DNA from: Glycine soja | Lineage: Eukaryota > Streptophyta > Magnoliopsida > Fabales > Fabaceae | Assembly (NCBI RefSeq): GCF_004193775.1 | Contig: NC_041004.1 | Span: forward strand, 33,938,411 to 34,002,410 | Reading direction: 5' to 3' | Length of the DNA: 64,000 nucleotides | Shown: one piece after another, positions 25,182 to 37,185 of the stretch | Layout of the letters: each line of letters starts with the position of its first letter | Position numbering within the stretch: the stretch's first letter is position 1 | Notes under the pieces: generated by a model | The model's input: only the letters and a program-made list of their open reading frames with translations | The model's database searches: none | Told to the model about the DNA's origin: nothing | Program-made: the position numbers and the translations under genes

Positions 25182-25678
25182 GACTTTATGACTGCTATCT
25201 ATCATCATTATGATGCCATGTGACTCTTTAAATTTCTTGTATTACGGCTTTGTCTGATGTCAGACTACAGGTTTTACTTCAACAATGTATCTGCTTAGTT
25301 TTCTTGTACTTTTCATTCAAACCATTGGTTGTTGTTTGCTTTCCATTTTGTCTTTCTTCTTTGGGAAAATTGTACCTATTGTGTTACAATAATGTTGTTT
25401 ACACCTCTCTATTTGGAAAGCAAAATATTTTATTTGTAAACTTTTCGTAGTGTTGCAAGAAAATATGCTTGGAAAAACTTTTAAACAGGATATTTAAGTA
25501 ATAAACAAATAAATGGATGTCATTTTTTTTCATGGAGCCGTAAAATGGTCAAATTTTCTGTTTCATGACATGAGATCACCTAAAATTCAGAGATTTACAG
25601 CTAACCCAAAATTTATCAGATAGTAGTTAATACAACTTAACTCTTCTACGAAACCTTAATTGCTTGTGATATTAACTT
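25182..25678 (+). other. 3' UTR and downstream flank of the H+-ATPase
   Basis: T-rich sequence after the TAA at 25179-25181, without long frames. A/T-rich poly(A)-signal-like words occur (for example aataatg near 25389). The exact transcript end is not visible. A mobile element begins at 25679. Confidence 0.5.
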
Positions 25679-26179
25679 TGTAGCACCTTAAATTTTTTTT
25701 TCGAAATTTTGTTTCAAAAACTATTTAAATAATAATATTGTGGAATACGCATCTTTAACTTTTAATTTCTATTTTTAAGTCGGTAAAATATATTATTAAT
25801 TTTTTTTCATTATAAATAGGATAAAATCAAATAAAGTAAAAATAAGTGTGTTGCTTGAAAAGCACTAGGTTTTCACATTACAATTAAATCCATAAATAAA
25901 TGAATGCACATTTGTACATAAATAAAGCAAATAAATAGTGTCACCGTAGAAGAAATTTGGACACAACCCAAAGTGTAAAAGTGGTGAAATGATTGATATA
26001 CATCTACTATATAAAAAAACATACATTTATAGTAAAAATCTCGCCCCTCAAAATGCATCAAAATATCAACAAGAATCTAGGATTAGAGCAGATCACTACC
26101 TAACTAAAAATACTGAACTACACCTAAGGTATAGACACGGGAAGGTCATCAATCCTCCTCTTCAGATAGAGGCTCTAAG

Positions 26180-27091
26180 TCTCATAGAAGCTTGTGATAC
26201 TCTTCCTCCTCCTCGAGCATCATATCAGTGTGATCTCTCCAGTCCTCAGTGACCTGCACGAGACGTACCAACTCGAATCTCCAACTCAAGACATAACCCC
26301 TCGCATCAAACCTCACTGAGGTCACTATGAATTCTTGAGTATCGTGAGACATTTCCATGTCCAAATAAAAACTGATGTCTTCAAACCATTCCAGTTGTCA
26401 CACGTGACATAAATCTCCAAGGAATGTAGCAGTATCGAAAGTGATCAATGGTGATGGGCGTGGCATCTAGTCTATCTACCGGCACCATGTGCACTATAAT
26501 GTGACATGTGTAAACTGACGTGCGTGTACCTCGACACAACCACACTCTTTTTGTTTGCATACTAAGCCAAGCTCGTAGAGGGCTTGACTCCTTCGACATC
26601 TCCTAAACCTATAAGTTGTTGGTTGTAGGAGTGAGTCTCCCACTCCTCAAATGTCACGAACAACAAACAAAATCATAGTATACAATCCACCTAACCATTG
26701 TGTGTGGTTGTCTAAGCAAACATCATTCTTGTGTCCTAAGCACATAATTATTCCACTTGTTTCACAATAGGGCCCATCCACTACCATCAAGCATCCCAAG
26801 TCATGATGGTCTTACACTTTTATGTGGATGACAGTCAGGAGTGATCACCACATGAATATACAATGTACATCGATCTCCAGCCCCCAACTCAAAAAACATA
26901 GTCTCAGAGACAGTCAAGAATAGCAAAATGAGGTCTGTGAACTCTCTACAACAAAGGAGTTCATCAAATGTTGGGTTGTCACCACTCGCTAAGTCCCCTA
27001 GGTCCCATGAACCTTTTTGCCCACTACACTCAAGTGTATCTCTGTTCATCATCCACTTTCTCAAACCAACCTCACCATTCACAGATGTCAT
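26180..27091 (-). pseudogene. Degraded unknown protein inside the 25.7-29.0 kb element
   Basis: Minus-strand frames chain into one broken reading with stops and frame changes. It begins MTSVNGEVGLRKWMMNRDTL at 27091, includes GDNPTFDELLCCREFTDL, continues with VWLCRGTRTSVYTCHIIVHM near 26540, and ends with RGYVLSWRFELVRLVQVTED near 26280. I do not recognise a named domain. The texture (a Trp/Cys-rich, protein-like stretch inside non-coding repeat DNA) suggests a transposon-encoded or captured gene that has decayed. Confidence 0.4.
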
Positions 27092-27407
27092 AGAATCTTT
27101 AGTTCCTTACTCTTCCTTAGGTCCTCTCACTCTTATCGCCGCATCGTGTGTGTAGCCCTCATACCACGTATGACAAACATATTCAAACATTCACACAACA
27201 AGAAATAGAGGCGAGGATCAAGCATACGTAGTATTCTCAAGCAACCTATCTCAACCTCTCAAGTAATAAAAAGAACATGTAACACATCGATTCACAAACA
27301 ACATAACGACTAATAAAAAATACAACCAACCTGCATCTATAACAAACAATTTGTCGAGGGTCGAACACCTTAAGACCCAACCCAGAGCGCGTACAGAAAA
27401 AGATAGT

Positions 27408-27409
<2 letters not shown>

Positions 27410-27463
<54 letters not shown>
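27410..27463. repeat. (AT)n microsatellite
   Basis: About 27 uninterrupted AT units inside the 25.7-29.0 kb element. A minus-strand frame of Tyr-Ile repeats across it is an artefact. Confidence 0.92.
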
Positions 27464-27466
<3 letters not shown>

Positions 27467-29464
27467 TTTCACACATCAAAGATAGAATTTGTTGGATTTC
27501 ACACTCTCACTGTCTTACTCATTCAAGACAATAGAAATTTAGAATAAAAGATCCAACATGCTCAATCATGTCATTCAAAAATACAAAATACAAAGCACTC
27601 AATTCTAACGATTATATTCGTTTAAATCTATTGTCCTGTAATTTTTCCAAAAATCAATTTTAACACTCCTTACTACTCCCCTAAGGTTTTTCCATGTTAT
27701 AAATTCATTTTTGAGCTTATAATCACTGAATTAAATCATCTAATACTAGAAATTCCCCTACTGTTCATATTCACCAAATTTCATTCCTAAACTTTATTCG
27801 GATTTTCTAGGTGCTCTAAAAATTGGTTTTTCCTAAACCTTATATATTCATTTTTGAGGTTAAAAATTCAAGAAAAACAGTCCATGCAGCAGCACTAACC
27901 AATTCAGTCTTGTGCAAAAATTATGGCTTCCTAAAGATCTCCTTAACTTGTTTTGCTCATAACTTTTTCTAGAAAATTCCATTTTCACACCATAAGTCTA
28001 ACCCTAGGTTTTACTATCCAAAGAACTCATTTTTGGCATCAAAGTCTCAAGAGAAACAACTCAGCACATAGATCCAAAACAGGGTAGCAATACAAAATTT
28101 TCAAGACAACATATTCAAGAAAGTTTAACAACAAGAATAGGGTTCAAGGGTTGGAGAGACTTTCCCCCTACCTTGATGATGCTCCACAAAATTTAGAAAG
28201 AAGAATGGGGGAGTTTAGACTCAAGTTTCCAAACCTTCAAGAGTGCAAAATAAGATTTTGAAACTACAAGTGAGAATAGAACAAGAAAATCAAGTGAAAA
28301 TCAAGCTTAGAATTGAAAATGAAAGTCATTTACCTAAGCTTGATGGAAGAAGGGTTCAAGAACACTTGGAAAATCTTGAAAGAAGAATGAAAATGGTGTC
28401 TCCTTCCCTCATGACCAGCTTGTGAAAGATAGGAAGAATGACCAAGTTTTGTAAGCTTTTGAAGTTTAAATGAAACTTGTAGAAGAAGCTTAGAGCATGA
28501 TCCATTGGATTATTGTTTATGATCTAATTAATGACCAAATTTGACACATTGAATGACCTTGATCAGCTATGTGTAGCCGTGCCATCCAATACCAAATGTT
28601 ATGTGCTTCACTTTTAAAAATTTTACTCAAAAAAGTTAAAATAAAGTTTTGCCAAAGATGGATATTCTTACTTCATACCAAAACTAGTAAATTTTATCCT
28701 ATATGCCTTGATTACTATGCTAATCTTCCTAGGATTAGCCATAACTTGAGTAAACCTCTCATAGAGCTAAATTACGCTGCCACTCATTGCACAATGCAAT
28801 CTTGTCACGGATGGAATTTTCGTTTAGACAATTTTCATATCTCTATCAGTTAAGCTAAAAAAATTATTTATACTAAAAAAATATATATCTATATAACATG
28901 AAAATTATATATTTAAGATTATATAGAAAATTAATTAAATCACACAGGCACGGATTACTCAGTACAAATTTTCATTGTCTAGCCTATCACAATGTAGCAA
29001 AATAAATTAAGAAGGAAATTTCAGGGTGTTACAAACTTAATTTTTTGATAATGAAAGAAAGAATTCAGAGAAGGAAAACTTCTCTGCACTGTGGTAACAG
29101 CCACCCACAACTACCTAAATGATTGGCTACCTCTATCCCCCGGCCCTTTCCCTTATATCCCATGCAGCCTCTAACTTTACCACCATGCTTCCCACACTTG
29201 TTGCCAAGTATGTGAGTTAGTTATAGCTTGCATAATCCCTTTTTTACCCTTACAGATATAGGAGTCTCTAAGAGCTTGACTAGAGTATTTGAGGTGCAAT
29301 TGAGTTGTTTTAGGCAAGTATGAAAGTTTCAATGGATTTATTTTTCAAATGGATTTATTTTTCAAATACATGTGCGGAGTTATAACAACTTGGAACTTAA
29401 CCCTCTAAAGAGAAAGGTGCACATCACAGGATCTCTCTATCCCACATAGCTCATGTGCTTCCAT

Positions 29465-32400
29465 CTAGTTCATAAAGTAATTGAAGAGTGAGGATCTCTC
29501 TGGGCATGACTTATCCAACAAGGTCTTCAGATCTACATCTTTTATCTTCTCTAAGAGCTTACTCTCCAGAGGCTTGGCGATTTGCTGATGCATATAATAC
29601 ATGTAAAACACCAGAGAAAGCAGTGCAGCTAAGCAGTCTTAAAAAGTAAATCCAAAGGAAAACTAATCCACATACCACTTTTAACCACAGTATGTAACAA
29701 GCAGAATATGCAGCTTGTGCTTGGACATCCACAAAATCATCAACAAAAGTTGAGCAGGAATGGAGAAGACATAATTCATTCTGCAGAAAGGTGCCAAAGT
29801 CATGATGCATGCTGATTGCCTCCTTGGAGTGGTAGGATGCATCACCGGAATCAAGTATCCACATGGAAAGGAAGCGACGATGAAGCCATAGAGCCTGTTA
29901 AAAATGAGCAATTTTGAATTTCTAAACTTGTAAGAAAACTACTGAAGTAGAATAGCCACTTGAATTGAAGGCACCATAAATCGCTAATAGTGTTTTTGGA
30001 TGGAGCAATTCAGTGGGGGAATTCATTTTTTCAAAGAATTTAAAATGATTCATGATAAAATAGCTTGTTTGGATAGAATATTTGAAAGGAGATTTAATGT
30101 TTGGTATTTTTATGAATCATTTTGATTGACTAAAATAGTAGGATTTCAAATTATCTAAAAAAATATAAAATTTGAAATTCTTTTTACGGAGACACTCACT
30201 CTAACTCACGTTCTTGCCCACGACTCTTTCTCGCTCAACACTCGCAACTACGGGTGACCAAAGTTTTTACGATCGGCATTGACTTAAGTTGTTTTTCACT
30301 AACGTTGGCCGAGATTTTTTTGGTCAGAATTTTTTAGTATGATGTCAACCAAAATTATTTTTTGCCGATATCGGCTAAGATTTTTTTTAGATGATGTTGG
30401 TTAGGGTTATTTTTTCACTGACGTCAGTCATGAGAACTTTTTACTGACGTTGGCCAAGGATTTTTTTTTTGTCATTGTCATCTAGGTTTTTTCAGTTAAT
30501 GTTGATTAATATTTTTTTGGCCGACATTAGCTAATTTTTTTTCTACTGACATCAGTCATGGCTAACTTTTGAGTAGACACATGCTAGGATTTTTCAGCTA
30601 ATGTCAGCTAGGTTTTTTCAGCCAACATCAACCAAAGCTATTTTTTTAGCCAATATCAGCTAGGGTTATTTTCCAGCCGATGTTAGTTAGGGTGTTTTGG
30701 CTTATGTCAACTAGATTTTCTTAGCCGACATCGATTAGGATTTTTTTTGCTGACATCAACTAGGGTTTTCTAGCTGACATCAGTCAGAGCTATTTCCTAA
30801 CCACATTAGCTAGGTTTTTTGGCTAATGTTGGTTAGGGTTCTTTCTGCTAACACCAGCTAGGTATTTTTGACCGATTATTTTTAGTTGACATTGACTAAG
30901 TTCTTATAGTCAACATTCAGTAGAGTTTTTTCGGTCAACATCGGTCAGAGCTATTTTTTAGCCAACATCAGCCAAGGTTATTTTATAGTTGATGTTGGGT
31001 AGGGTTTTTTGTCCGACATTGGTCAGGGCTATTTTTTAGCCAACTTCGACTAGGGATTTTTCAACCAATGTTGACCAATGATGTTTTTTGGCCGACATCG
31101 GGTAGGTTCTATTGGTCGGCATTGACCAAGCTATTTTTTAGCCGATATTGGATAGATGTTTTTGTCAACGCCTGCTAGGATTTTTTTGGCCGACGTTGGC
31201 TAAAAATAGTCTTGGTCAATGTCGGTCGAAAAGACCCTAGCCGGTGTTGGCCAAACAAACCCTAGCCGACATTGGTGAAAAAACCTAGTCAACATCGACT
31301 GAAAAATAGACTCAACCAACGTTAGCCGAAAAATAGCCTCAACTGACATTAGTTGACAAATGTTCCCGGCATACTTTGACAAAAAAACCCTATTTGATGT
31401 CGACTGAAAAAATAGCCTAAGTTGATATCGGTTTAAAAATATCATTAGTTGTGGTCAGGCAAACAACCCTAGTTAAAATTATCAATATTTTGTATTTTTA
31501 AATTATTAAAAATTAAAAAATATTTTTTAATTAATATTTCAAAATTAGATTGTGTTTGTTTTCTATAAAGTTTAATATTAAAATTTCATCTATTTAAAAT
31601 ATAAAATTGAAATTTTGCATATGGAGGAAATTGAATTGTCCTATCCAAACAAAGAATTTAAAATTAAAGAAATTTGAATTGATTTATCTAAACAAAGTAT
31701 TTGAAAAATGAAGAAAATTAAAATCAAAGCAATTCAAATTCTAAGCATTTCAAATTCCCTGAAATTTTGAAATTCCTGATCCAAACACAAGGTAAAAGAT
31801 AACAATATGCTATAAGACAAGAAAATGATATTCAGATTTCAAGAATCAAAAAATCCTATAAATAACAAATGAAGAGATTATTTATAAAGCTCCAGCGGAT
31901 CAGGAATCATTTTAGTGACAAATGATGTGACCATTGACCAATAAGAAACAACAAATTAATAATAAGGGTCACCTACCTCTCTTCCAACATAACGTTTTAT
32001 CAATGTTTCATTCCAATCAAGTTCATCCTGTCAAATCAGAATTACCACATTGTTAAAAACTACATTTTTGTACTGATAGTACTAGTAATATGAGGTCAAG
32101 ATGATACAGTAATGTCAATTCCATTAGCCAATCTGCAGTTCTTGTTTTCCCCTTCTATATTTCTATGAAGGAAACACATGCTGCCCAATCTTTTCGTGCA
32201 GTAAGTAGTACATTGAATATTTCAATGATAAAGTGTTGTCAAAACCACGTTCTGACATATATTACAACTATCAGATCATCATTTAAAGTAGTAAAGCAAG
32301 TAAGAAATAACAAAAAATTATTCAAATTCAAAAACATGATCAGTAGATCATGATGTTATAGTAAGTCGAGCATATTTTGGAGGTGCCTAAATTGAGCTTC

Positions 32401-35400
32401 GCTTGTTTGGAGCAGCTCACTAGTTTGCAAAATTTACAAGCATTCTTTTCTAACTTTATTTTGTCTTTCATTTTTCAACTAAAAGTTTTTTATTAGCATT
32501 GATGAATTTTAGAATAAAGAATACCAAATCAGTCATTTGTAAAAGTTTCATATCTCACGTACATTGTATCCTGAGTTGTTTTAAAAAAATTCTAGTGCTT
32601 CGTGTCAAATTTCTTCAACATTTGGAACTCATGGCTCTTAGAAACCTAAAAGGCCAATTACAAATTTTAATGTCTTAATTCACTCATTCTGCTACCATTT
32701 CTAGCAATAGGAAGATAATATAAACCACCAAAAGGCCCATAAGATCCTGCAACATGCACTAGTTTTATGACAATTAGATAACAGTCGAAGGTATGGGTTC
32801 AATCCTAAGCCCTTAAGATGAGAGATTGAGGCTATATTTTGATATCTAATGAGTAATGATAGGTCTAATTAAATGAATTGGAAGAAAATCATCATATACC
32901 ATTGTTTGAAATTGGTGGTTAAGAAAAATAGAAGTATTGGATGGAATGCAAGGGAAGGGAAAGGAATACAATCCACCAGGTTTCAATCCATCCTATTTTG
33001 AAGCCAGAGATTCAAATTGCAGATCACATCACATGATGCCACTACAACATCTCAGAAGCAGCAACTCAACTGCAACAACCAGCCAATCACTATCAATTGA
33101 CCATTCCTTTCATTCGACTCCATTCCATTCCTTTATATCAATCCAAACATAGTATAACAGACTTAAAATAAAGAGCCCATCAGATCATTTACAATAAATG
33201 AGTACAATTATTACCTTCAAGGCTTGGACAATATCAGCATTATGACCATAAGATACAGTTTCTTCCACAGAATTTTGGTTCTCCATAAATTTCAGTAATA
33301 GACGCTGCAATGCAATGGAAACTATTATTGTCAAGAGTGCAGAATCCTAAGCTCATCGAAGGACATACAAAACTATGGTCTGTTACTCAAAACTCTGTTT
33401 ATAATTTGGAAATTATAAACATTCAGTATCAGGTTAAAGCAAGTAAATCACAACTTACTCTGCGATAATGAAAACAACAATTATCAGCAACATGCAGTGC
33501 AGCCCAGCTTCTGGATTTCTTTAATTCATACAGAACCTAAAAAGGTAAAGCCTCATGAGAACCATTCATTAAGTCCATGACAAGTAAGTTCATATTTCAT
33601 TTGATGAAAAGATTTTTGATGGAATGGCAATGGGAGAGGGAGTAGGAATGCAATTGAATGTTGAATTGTTGACTTCATTCCATGTTTATATTTGATATAA
33701 AAAAACTTTGTACCCTATTGCCCAGAGGCTCTTCGCTATGCGAAGGTATGGGGGAGGGATATTGTACGCAGCCTTACCCTTGCATATGCAAAGAGGCTGT
33801 TTCCGGATTCGAACCCATGACCAACAAGTCACCAAGGCACAACTTTACCGCTGCACCAGGGCTCGCCCTCATGTTTATATTTGATATACTATAATTAAAA
33901 TAAAAATGCAATAAAAATAATTTGTTTGTTACAGTTAAATATTAGCTGCTTTAGAAAACAAAATTTGGTCCCAAAAAGATTTTGGAACGGAACAAGTGGT
34001 CCACCTGTGATCGGCCATTTTTTATACATATTTTGATGAAATATAATGAAGATTACAGCACTTTTTATGGAATACCTATTCCTTTAGTTTTTGGAATGTT
34101 CAATCCCCGTCAGAGGAGCTAACCAAACATGGGAATGGGCCCATTCTATTCAACTAAACATGGAATAATTGGGTTAATATATCCTTTAGCTCCAACAGCA
34201 GGGTAAAGTAAAACTACATACGAGCACGTGTGACAAGGCATTTCCAAAAGAGAAAACAACTATGCTACTGATACTACATTGTATCTTTTGGGAGTTTAAG
34301 ACTACATTTACATCCCTTCATGACAAATTGCTAGTCCATTTCATTATTCAACCATGCAATTTGATCAAGAATTCACGACATACACTTGCAACAAATAAAA
34401 ATATATCATAGAATCAATACCTGTTCGATAGTCATGTATGAGATTAACCAGCAACGGTGATTCCATGCACGATAATTCATTTTTGATCTCTGTAAATGAT
34501 GGGGTACATAAAAGGAATAAATGGATATTTCATTCAAAATGATATTTCATCTGACATGAAGTCTCTAATCTATATGGCAAAAAGGTGAGGCATTATATAA
34601 ATCAATTAAAATCATCAACAGATAGCTTTCTTAAAAAAATAATCATCAGCAGATCTCTTGTCCGCCCCACCCCTCCAATCTTTTTTTCCTTCTTTAGGAA
34701 GATGTTTTGGAGATTATTTCGTATTTACAACGCAAAATGGATTGAAATATCAAAGGTGTCAACATTTGGCATGTGTATCATGTTACAATATAATCTTGTA
34801 TATATCCTTGTATTGAGCAAAGGTCAGATCAAAGGTTTAATAAAAGCAACAATTATCCTTCTCTCATGTATGCAAGCCCGTCAATCACAAAAACATAAAA
34901 TAAAAAGTTTCCAATTTAAACAGTATAATGTTCCTGTATTGAAATTAGACCTCAGCTATTTTTTCCACCAGCTCAGATTCTTTTCCCAAAATCTCATTGA
35001 AATTTGAACAGTTTGCAGAGATTGACTTGATCACCCACCGCCTAAATAAAATACTTTTATGCATTAGATTGCTAATCACATTCCAAAGCCTCAGGATCAA
35101 TTAAAATTCAACATTCAAATCTATATAATACTAAAAAAAATATATCCTTTTAGTGATGGGAACAAAGCCATTAGAAGCTTCACATTTAATACCTATGATT
35201 CCAAGCTTGTTCGCTTTTGGGTGAATATGAGAGCACAAGTTCTGACAGGAGAAGTTCATCTACAAACATTGAGAGCTTCTTCTTGGACACTATTAACTTT
35301 CTGCAATATGCACAGAAAAACTTGAGAAGTTGGTAACAAATTCCTAGCAAATTTCCTCAATGGATGTTATCCCTACTTTCTCTTTAATGCATTCCTTACA

Positions 35401-36530
35401 AATCCTACCTTATACGTTCCCTCACACATCGCAACATTTTGTGCAACACTAAGCTTTTTCTTCTGTTTACTCTTTAGCACCTAACATTTAGTACCATACA
35501 GTATCACATGTCTTATGACTGCAATAAAATTTTCCTTTTAGTTTAATGAACATAGCATCATTTGGACATTTGAACACAAGGAAAATGCTATCAAATAAAT
35601 CTGTTGTCATAAGCAGTTGAAAAAAAATTATTGAAATCTGTCAACTTATTATTCTGACTTATAGATGTCCGCAAAAAAAGAGTATAAAAAATTATTAATA
35701 GATAAGATGAGAACCTGCAATTCCAAGCTGTCAAAAAGTCACAGCTTAGCAGCAGAAGAGACTTGCTGTGTCTCAGAAGCATACTTTCAAGATGATCACA
35801 AGAAGAAGAAGAAGCAGGTAAGCAAATTCCAACTTTGTCAGATTGATTGTCACACATCCTGTATTGTTTTAACGTAGTCATAAACACGTGTTTAGCAGCT
35901 CTATATAACGGTAGAAGAACATGAGTTGAAATTCCCAATTTATGATCTCTGTTCCAGAAATATAGGTTGTCTTGTTTGGAAGATTCCTCAGAGATCACTA
36001 CCCCGTCTGCTGATTGATGGATAGCTTCATCAGATAAATTAGACGAAATGTAGGATTCTTCCTTTAGCAAGGCAAATTGGGATGGATGAATGAAGCCCAG
36101 CTCGTCACTGGATCAAAAGGAAACACAATATAGTTACTTGAATCAAGCAAAGAAGAATCAAGACATTGCTTACAAGTTGTTATTCTATCAATCAAGGTTA
36201 TATCTTTCAATATGTTATATCATCCATAGACTTGATACAAGAGAAGTTTGCAAGATTTACTAAAACAAATTAGTAATGGTTTTCTAAAAACTAAAATCTT
36301 ACTAATAAGCATTCATGATGAAAAGGTTAAAGCTATTAGAAGACAGCATATTGATTAACAGGAATCCTAGAAAATTCACAAGTTTCTGAAGCAACCATCA
36401 GGGCAGGTATTATATCAGTTTGTGTGCATGACATCATTAAACCTTACATTAGAGCATCAGATTCAAGAATATCCTCAAACTGACGTAAGAGATCCATAGC
36501 CTCTACATTAGAATGAGACTCTTCACTCAT
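29465..36530 (-). CDS. PTAR1: PTAR1-like protein (prenyltransferase alpha-subunit repeats)
   Basis: Coding exons in order on the minus strand: 36530-36448, 36107-35715, 35300-35193, 35041-34951, 34489-34421, 33536-33459, 33304-33215, 32027-31977, 29894-29676, 29584-29465. All use GT-AG junctions and keep frame, giving 433 residues from MSEESHSNVEAMDLLRQFED to SSLFNYFMN. Prenyltransferase alpha repeats are seen as Trp-Asn-x-Arg or Trp-x-x-Arg motifs: LTAWNCR (end of exon 2), EQAWNHRRWV (exon 3/4), NYRAWNHRCWL (exon 5) and ALWLHRRF (exon 9). Animal PTAR1 pairs with the RabGGTase beta subunit in GGTase-III, which prenylates Ykt6. The plant role is inferred from this homology only. An upstream leader exon ends near 37041. 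Intron 8 (2.1 kb) holds a minisatellite element and intron 6 an Au SINE, yet no exon is damaged. Confidence 0.92.
29986..31790. mobile_element. Non-autonomous element in PTAR1 intron 8
   Basis: The left edge reads 'gtgtttttggatggagcaatt'-like sequence. The reverse complement of the right edge reads 'ttgtgtttggatcaggaatt'. Both are followed by A/T-rich 'gaatttgaaat'-type words in opposite orientation, as in plant TIR elements. Between them lies the degenerate repeat array. No clear target duplication was found. Confidence 0.5.
30290..31460. repeat. Degenerate minisatellite, about 35-bp units, with orientation switch
   Basis: Units follow the pattern T-run + gccgacatcggctaggg, each with a near-palindromic core such as gccgacatcggc, repeated about 30 times with heavy divergence. 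Up to about 31195 the T-runs and 'ctaggg' are on the plus strand. From about 31210 to 31460 the same unit runs inverted (ccctagccgacattgg + A-run). The whole can fold on itself. Confidence 0.75.
33700..33869 (-). mobile_element. Au-type SINE in PTAR1 intron 6
   Basis: On the minus strand the element starts 'agggcgagccctggtgcagc', contains a tRNA-like A box (tggtgcagcggtaaagtt) and B box (ggttcgaatcc), continues 'cagcctctttgcatatgcaa' and 'cccataccttcgcatagcga', and ends in a T-rich tail. This matches the plant Au SINE by recall. It is bounded by an exact 19-bp target duplication, catgtttatatttgatata, at 33681-33699 and 33870-33888. The exact flanks indicate a fairly recent insertion. Confidence 0.9.
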
Positions 36531-37185
36531 ATTTGCTAACCTGTATCAAGTCAAAGGTGCTGACTTGAAACAAAACAGAAAAAGGATGGGATCAATTGCC
36601 AAATCAATCTTATCAAATAATACACTAGGAACCAAGTAATTACCCCAGAAAAGAAAATCAAGGAAATTCAATAAGCATCGATCAATCCAATAATCCATTT
36701 CAATTACAAGGTGGGACAACAAAAACAAGGCAAATAAACTGACATGAGCGAGCTGACAAGACTTGCACATTCCTCAATTTGCAGACATGAAACCCATTTC
36801 ATAGCTTAATGCAGCTCAGGCATTTCCACAAATAGTTCATGGGCACTACCAATTGAGACACTTATTCTTGTAATTTTACAACTATGCGAACAAATAGTAG
36901 AATAGAAGGAAAGCAAATGAGAATGAAAAATTAAAAATAAATTCTTCTGACCAATCAAACAATTTGTTAGCCAAAGCCCTAATATCTTAAACGTTTTTTG
37001 TTCAGAATAGAAGACCAAACAAAAGGGAAATTTTTTTTACCTTAATGGAAGATTTCGAGAATAATGGAATTCTGGAAAGTGTCAAAGCACTGCAGAGAGT
37101 GTAGCGTAGGATGGAGGACGAGAGTTGTTTTGGGGAGAGAAAAAAAAGAGGAGGCTAATTACGTAATTTTATAAACAAAAATAAA
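36531..37185 (-). promoter_or_regulatory. PTAR1 leader, leader intron and promoter
   Basis: Minus strand: a TATA-like 'tataaaatta' at about 37162-37174 lies some 40 bases upstream of a probable transcript start near 37130. A non-coding exon ends 'cttccattaag|gtaaaa' at about 37041, and the leader intron ends 'gatacag|gttagcaaat' just before the ATG at 36530. A palindromic ttacgtaa sits next to the TATA region. Inferred from splice signals only. Confidence 0.5.

Larger units (their letters stand above)
25679..29033. mobile_element. 3.36-kb element with inverted ends and 5-bp target duplication
   Basis: The left end is TGTAGCACC-TTAAATTT. The reverse complement of the right end is TGTAACACCCTGAAATTT. 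The flanks are AACTT at 25674-25678 and AACTT at 29034-29038, an exact 5-bp duplication. TG...CA ends with a 5-bp duplication are typical of LTR retrotransposons, so this may be a very long solo LTR or a defective element. No internal direct LTR pair was found. It lies between the 3' ends of two convergent genes. The inside is AT-rich apart from the degraded frame at 26180-27091. Confidence 0.65.

Noticed and set aside
28243..28425. 60-residue Lys/Glu-rich frame
   Set aside because: A-rich sequence inside the 25.7-29.0 kb element, with no conserved domain and no splice context.
30290..31200. TAGGG-rich repeat, considered as interstitial telomere sequence
   Set aside because: Units are about 35 bp with gccgacatcggc cores and variable T-runs, not TTTAGGG repeats.
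33800..33865. tRNA-like A and B boxes, considered as a tRNA gene
   Set aside because: They belong to the Au SINE head. No cloverleaf with paired acceptor stem is present.
34585..35007. 140-residue plus-strand open frame
   Set aside because: It overlaps PTAR1 exon 4 in antisense plus intron sequence, and no family resemblance is seen.
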